Shown: in pieces, positions 59,547 to 64,000 of the stretch
How the letters are laid out: each line of letters begins with the position of its first letter
How positions within the stretch are numbered: the stretch's first letter is position 1
Assembly (NCBI GenBank): GCA_914767715.1
Contig: OU612067.1
Coordinates: 7,316,001-7,380,000, forward strand
DNA: 64,000 nucleotides
Direction of reading: 5' to 3'
From: Membranipora membranacea
Lineage: Eukaryota > Bryozoa > Gymnolaemata > Cheilostomatida > Membraniporidae
The notes under the pieces: generated by a model
Told to the model about the DNA's origin: nothing
Databases searched by the model: none
What the model saw: only the letters and a program-made list of their open reading frames with translations
Translations under genes and position numbers: made by a program

Positions 59547-60526
59547 TAAGAGATGATTATGGTTGTTTGTGTGGCTAAATAAAACATGACCTAGTGATGG
59601 GTAATAAAACAGGACAATGATCTTTTCAATCTTACACAGAGCAAGCATATTGAACAGTAACATAGGCAACGGGTCAAAGGCTGGACAAAAAGAAAACCAG
59701 TGTAATAATGGCCAATAATGATGGCAAATAGTGAAAAAGGCTAAACAAAATGCAACATTACCTACCAGCACCCAGAATCCAAAATGTGAAATGAATTGAT
59801 TGTCACCGCAACTAAATGAACTCCATTCTTGGTAGGTTCTATGCATAAAAAATAACCTATGGATTTAGCCAACCATGAGACTGAAATCTATTTATTTGAC
59901 AAAATAATTATAATAAATATAATTATTATGTAGTAATTTATTCTCGCATCCCAATAAACAATTGCAAACTTGGAAATCTATTTGACAGTGTTGTAAAGCC
60001 TGGGTTGCTGTAAGTCTGTACACGGAGTTTTAAACCATTGGCAGCAAATTTTCTGGTAGGCAGACTTTTGATTTAATGCACCGAGTATAATGTCACTTTG
60101 CACATAAAAATTTATGAGAACCAAAATAACAATAGTGCTATAGGAAAGATTTTCGTTGCGAAATAATCTGTGGCAAGAGTGATTGTTATAATGCAAATTT
60201 ACTAAATTAGACGCAAACTTATACCAACCTCTTGGATAGCCACCGCCCACTTGTCATAGCTACAAAAACCTCAAGTTGAATAGTCACAGAGTTATTCCTT
60301 GAGCCTACGATAGACAAATGCCATTTTTGGTATCAGCCCGGCCAAGTGTTTTACCACCATGTCACAAGAGAGTTAAGTTAAATGCAAAGAGAGGCTGCCT
60401 AAAATAATCATATCATGGAAAAAACCAAGCTTTTGAAAGATTTGAAAAATAAGACAGAGGATCTGTAGTCATTGATATAATGTGTTGATCCCTGTGAATG
60501 AAAGGAAATAACAATGGCCCAGATTA

Positions 60527-63500
60527 TTATGATCCGTAAAGGTCATTGTCAATGAGACCGCTCGCCTGAGTAAATTTAGGTTTCTTATTTTCTGCAAGTA
60601 TGTCTGTATAATCTTCTTCCATATCAGCTTCCTGATTACCTCTAGAAGGAAGAATGTCAATGGTCAGTGATTGCAGCACAAGACAAAGTGACTGGCATCT
60701 TTCCCAGAGAATGTTATACAAATAGCAGTGTATTTTTTTCCAAAGCGAATTGACCAATTTAGGAAAAACAAATCCAATTGATAATAATATTACTTTCATA
60801 TTTTCCCTATCTTTTCCTTTCAAAAACCGATCACCATTACTCAAATTTTGGAAAGGGGTGCGGAAAACACATAAAGAGTACCATGGTGTTTGTGGTCCCG
60901 GTCAAAGTGCAGCCCCCCTCCCCTCCCTCCCCCTCCCCAGTTAACCAACGATTGGCCAAGATCAGTTATCTGAATAATTTTTACCCACAAATATCAGCAG
61001 TTCTTTCTTACCTGACTACGGATTCTGAGTTTTCATAGTTACTGGCTGAAGGAAGCTCGTTTGCTAACTGGTAAACATTAGCATCCCCATCATTAGAAGT
61101 AGTACAAGTTACCTCAGGTCCTCCAACATAACTCATTCCATATGTGTGATTATCAGCTACATCAAAATAAATAAAATATTTACCGTTACATGATCTGAAA
61201 TCCTGACCATTTATGTAGGGTGGGTGGGTACAACATATCTACTTAAAGTGGAAGACAACACTGGCACCACTAAATACATATCAAGATGCAATTAACCTTC
61301 ACCAGTAGGAAACATACTCAACAATAGATATCCAAGGTATAAGCTTTGGATCTGCACCACAGGGCAGTCAGTAGCCCCTCCACCCCATGGCCGCAATAAA
61401 CTGAATTAAGTGTAGAAGCTAATACAATCTCAAAGAAAATGCTTAATTTTTGTTATTGAAAGCAATAATATTGTTTGTTTAGATGATTTTGCAACTGAGA
61501 TGACTGTTTATATATTAAGATTGACACAGAAAAAGATAACTGCTTCGATTCTAGAAAAGAATTTTTTTATACATCATTTTTTTCCAATAATATATTTATT
61601 TGGAGAGTACGGGTATTTGTGTTACTAAAACAAAATGGTGGAAGAGAGTTTGTAATTGAAATAACTAAAATTTTCAAATTTATCATTTATTTATAACCTC
61701 CAAATTTAGAAGGAATACATCGTTACGCATCAAATATCAAAATATAACTTTCGTGGTTGTCTGCCACTTTAAATCAAATTTTTAAGGTTTTGTTTTCTTT
61801 CAAGCCTTTAGAAAAAGCGGATCTTTGATTCTGGTTAACATGGAAAATTTGTTTCAATGAATTTACAATGAAAAAATAACACATACCTGTATGCTCCACC
61901 CCGTTCCTACTAGTTGCTTGACTGATGAAAGGCACCTGATTTGCACCATGGCTACAATAAGAGAAATGAAAGACTTTAGAGTGAAGATTTAACGAAGCTT
62001 TAACAGCTGTTAAATATAAATTCAATTACCAGCCAATTGACAATTTTTAACGGATAGACAGAGTTGCCTCCCCTCATCATGTCATGTTAGAAAAGTTATA
62101 TAGATGGCTCTTAAAATTTGCTCACCTCTTATTGGTCATCCTGCGTAGACCGAATGCAATGATTATGATTACAATTGCTATCACCACAAGCAATGCAATA
62201 ACGACACCGACAATGGCTCCTGTCCCGAGCTTTGGTTTTGTTGAACTGGAGGTTACTGATCCTAGCGAGTTTGTGTTATGAGGTATCGTATTCATCCCTC
62301 TGCTTACAGTGCTAGCTGTTGTAGGCTGTGTTGTCACTACCAAATAAATAGCAAGTTAGAGATAACTTCCAACCCATTTACAGGTGCATCTAAAATCATT
62401 CATTCACTCATATGTTCAATGCTGGTTTCATGCGTAACCAATAGACTGTTTGTTTGGGAATTTTTGTCACTATGGAATTGACTTTTCTTCTTCTGGTCCC
62501 ACCAGTGTCAAATTTGATATAATTGTGCTCTGTGGATCAAATTAATGGACAGCCTTCTAACCTTTCCTAAAAATAGATCCATGTCTTTTGAGTAAAACCG
62601 TCATACATAAACACATTATCCATAAACTTGTTTTTATTATTTTGGTCCCGTCCCAAAATCATATATCATGGAAAGCCAGTATCTGCCACCATTTGTTCTT
62701 TACCTTCAAATTGTCATCAATAGTTGCATACTCACACGCTTGACATGTTGGGAATGTACGGCTCCATGTTTTGTTCTGCAGGCATGTAGAACTGTCAGAC
62801 CCTAGTGGGTCAAGTTGAAAGTCTGAAGAAGTACAAGAAAACTGGACTACTGCTGCTATCATCAGCTCTGGATCGTCTGTTGTTACATTTACATGAGTCT
62901 GATTCCAGTCAGCAGGTATCTCACATGTTATTGCTACAGAAGGTCAAATTAGTGAACGTTAACAAAAACGCATTATATGTAATGGCGTAATCACCTTTTT
63001 AACCAAGGCGACGTGCTGTCAGCCAGGGACATGATCATAAGTCATGAGGAGGAATACACAGGGGTGTGATGTTTAGTTGCTTTCGAATAAGAACAACAAA
63101 CTATTGAAAGTCCTGAATGCTGTTACCATAGCCTTAATATGAATAAACCTAGTCAGCACCATATGCAGAGCAATAGCTCAAAGGCACATAATGGCACATA
63201 ATTTTCTTCCCAATGTTCTAAATGTTAAGCTCAATAGTATGATTTCCACTGAGTTGACTTCTCTACCTTTTACTCTACGCAGCATCTCTTAACGATTTTC
63301 TTTCAAGAAATCCTTATTTCATTATTACATGCTACAATAATCATCTAAAACCATTCAATCATATTTTTTGTCTCACCCTTTTTTTTTTCTTTTTAATGGC
63401 ACTTTTGAAAAACATTTTCTCGAAAATGATATAGATGCCAATAAAGTCATAAAAAAAAGGGACAACAAAATTTAATTCTAAAAAAGCACTTGTGTTATCC

Positions 63501-63813
63501 TTCATTTACAGTCCACAGCCCAGGTGGTTTGTTGATAACTCAATTTTTACATCACTCACAATAACGTACCTGTGACATATCAACGTACATTATTTAGTCT
63601 ATGGTTTTAACTACATGCTGGAAAATTAAATAGATATCAACGTACGGATGCACATAGTATAACTCCAATCTGTGGTGCAGTCAACAAGCTGCTCTGACAT
63701 TCCGTCCTTTGTCTCATATCCGTCATCACAAGTGAAGTTGTATTGCGCACCTGGTAAATCTGTCTTTGTAGATTTACTGATGGTAGGGGGACAGCTTTGT
63801 TCGTGATTCCAAC
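60527..63813 (-). CDS. Sushi-domain type I membrane receptor, 3' six exons, with a one-base insertion
   Basis: Minus-strand exons: 63813-63646, 62934-62736, 62336-62126, 61951-61887, 61156-61012, 60641-60527 (stop TAA), with matching phases. The first two each encode one sushi/CCP domain with four cysteines (SCPP..NFTCDDGYE..VDC..TMC; ITCEIPADWN..VQFSC..STC..FPTC). The third gives a Ser/Thr-rich stalk and a membrane span (GAIVGVVIALLVVIAIVIII) with basic stop-transfer residues LRRMTNKR. The last three form a cytoplasmic tail with tyrosine motifs HTYGMSYVG, NVYQLAN, NYENS (a pYxN Grb2-type site), DYTDIL and DLYGS. The second exon has one extra base in the A-run at 62880-62882: the frame before it is ITCEIPADWNQTHVNV and the sushi continues only in the next frame. 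The coding sum is one over a multiple of three. Probably a signalling or adhesion receptor. The signal peptide and further domains lie beyond the window. Confidence 0.85.
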
Positions 63814-64000
63814 CTGGAATGAGTGATTACCTTTTAATAGCAAGTGCGGACAACCATTTTAGAACTGTTGCCAATAATTCAGAATTGAAACCTTACAGCA
63901 TGTATGACAAGATGTAGTTAAAACGATCCGTGCATTGGAGGTCGGAGGACAGGACATTAAAAAACAGAGTAGATTACGTAAACACCATTCATAGTTCAAG

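Larger units (their letters stand above)
58401..60526. other. Intergenic stretch between convergent genes
   Basis: AT-rich, no supported exon. It contains the 9-bp repeat at 58887 and the small palindrome at 59510. It should include the 3' UTRs of the third antistasin-like gene and of the minus-strand sushi receptor. Confidence 0.4.

Noticed and set aside
59541-59846. Minus-strand hydrophobic open frame
   Set aside because: No splice sites, no start context, composition typical of chance AT-rich frames.
1-64000. CRISPR arrays, operons, ribosome binding sites, prokaryotic origins
   Set aside because: None seen; spliced genes and animal transposons show this is eukaryotic nuclear DNA, and the short tandem repeats are simple satellites.

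Overview
This window is a piece of an animal (metazoan) nuclear genome. The genes are split into short exons by GT-AG introns, base composition is AT-rich, and the recognisable genes belong to animal families: a SUV4-20-type SET methyltransferase, hexosaminidase D, antistasin-type cysteine-rich secreted proteins and a sushi-domain membrane receptor. The mobile elements (BEL/Pao, CR1-like and RTE-like LINEs, hAT and pogo/Tigger-type DNA transposons, many fold-back elements) suggest an invertebrate, probably marine. I cannot narrow this to a phylum. Most real coding exons are too short to show as long ORFs; I assembled them from splice sites, phase agreement and family motifs.

Layout. 1.3-8.3 kb, minus: eight exons join in one frame into a Tudor-like domain plus SUV4-20-type SET domain protein, using a 10-nt microexon; a pogo-type transposase remnant sits in one of its introns. 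9.6-11.9 kb: a decayed LINE and two large fold-back elements, one nested in the LINE. 12.7-17.4 kb, plus: seven-exon hexosaminidase D gene with a one-base frameshift in exon 3 and a hAT MITE in an intron. 18.7-22.3 kb, minus: exons of one or two unrecognised genes, then an internally deleted LINE at 20.2-21.5 kb. 23.7-27.4 kb: a 3.6-kb element with ~0.6-kb terminal inverted repeats, with a hAT element nested in the left arm. 29.6-30.8 kb, plus: an unrecognised multi-exon coding region. 32.1-40.6 kb, plus: four exons that join into an unrecognised 167-aa protein; minus-strand exons of another unrecognised gene lie in its large intron.

42.7-58.4 kb is an antistasin-like cluster: a minus-strand gene of six exons (167 aa, A-B-A-B cysteine modules), a divergent plus-strand gene encoding only 54 aa whose second intron carries a truncated BEL/Pao element, and a third set of plus-strand exons. 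60.5-63.8 kb, minus: the 3' part of a type I membrane receptor with at least two sushi domains, a Ser/Thr-rich stalk, one membrane span and a tyrosine-rich tail. It contains a one-base insertion in an A-run.

Two themes stand out. First, inverted-repeat DNA is abundant at all scales, from 26-34-bp palindromes bounded by 7-9-bp direct repeats up to a 3.6-kb element. Second, two otherwise intact genes each carry one single-base indel, which may be residual assembly error or real inactivation.
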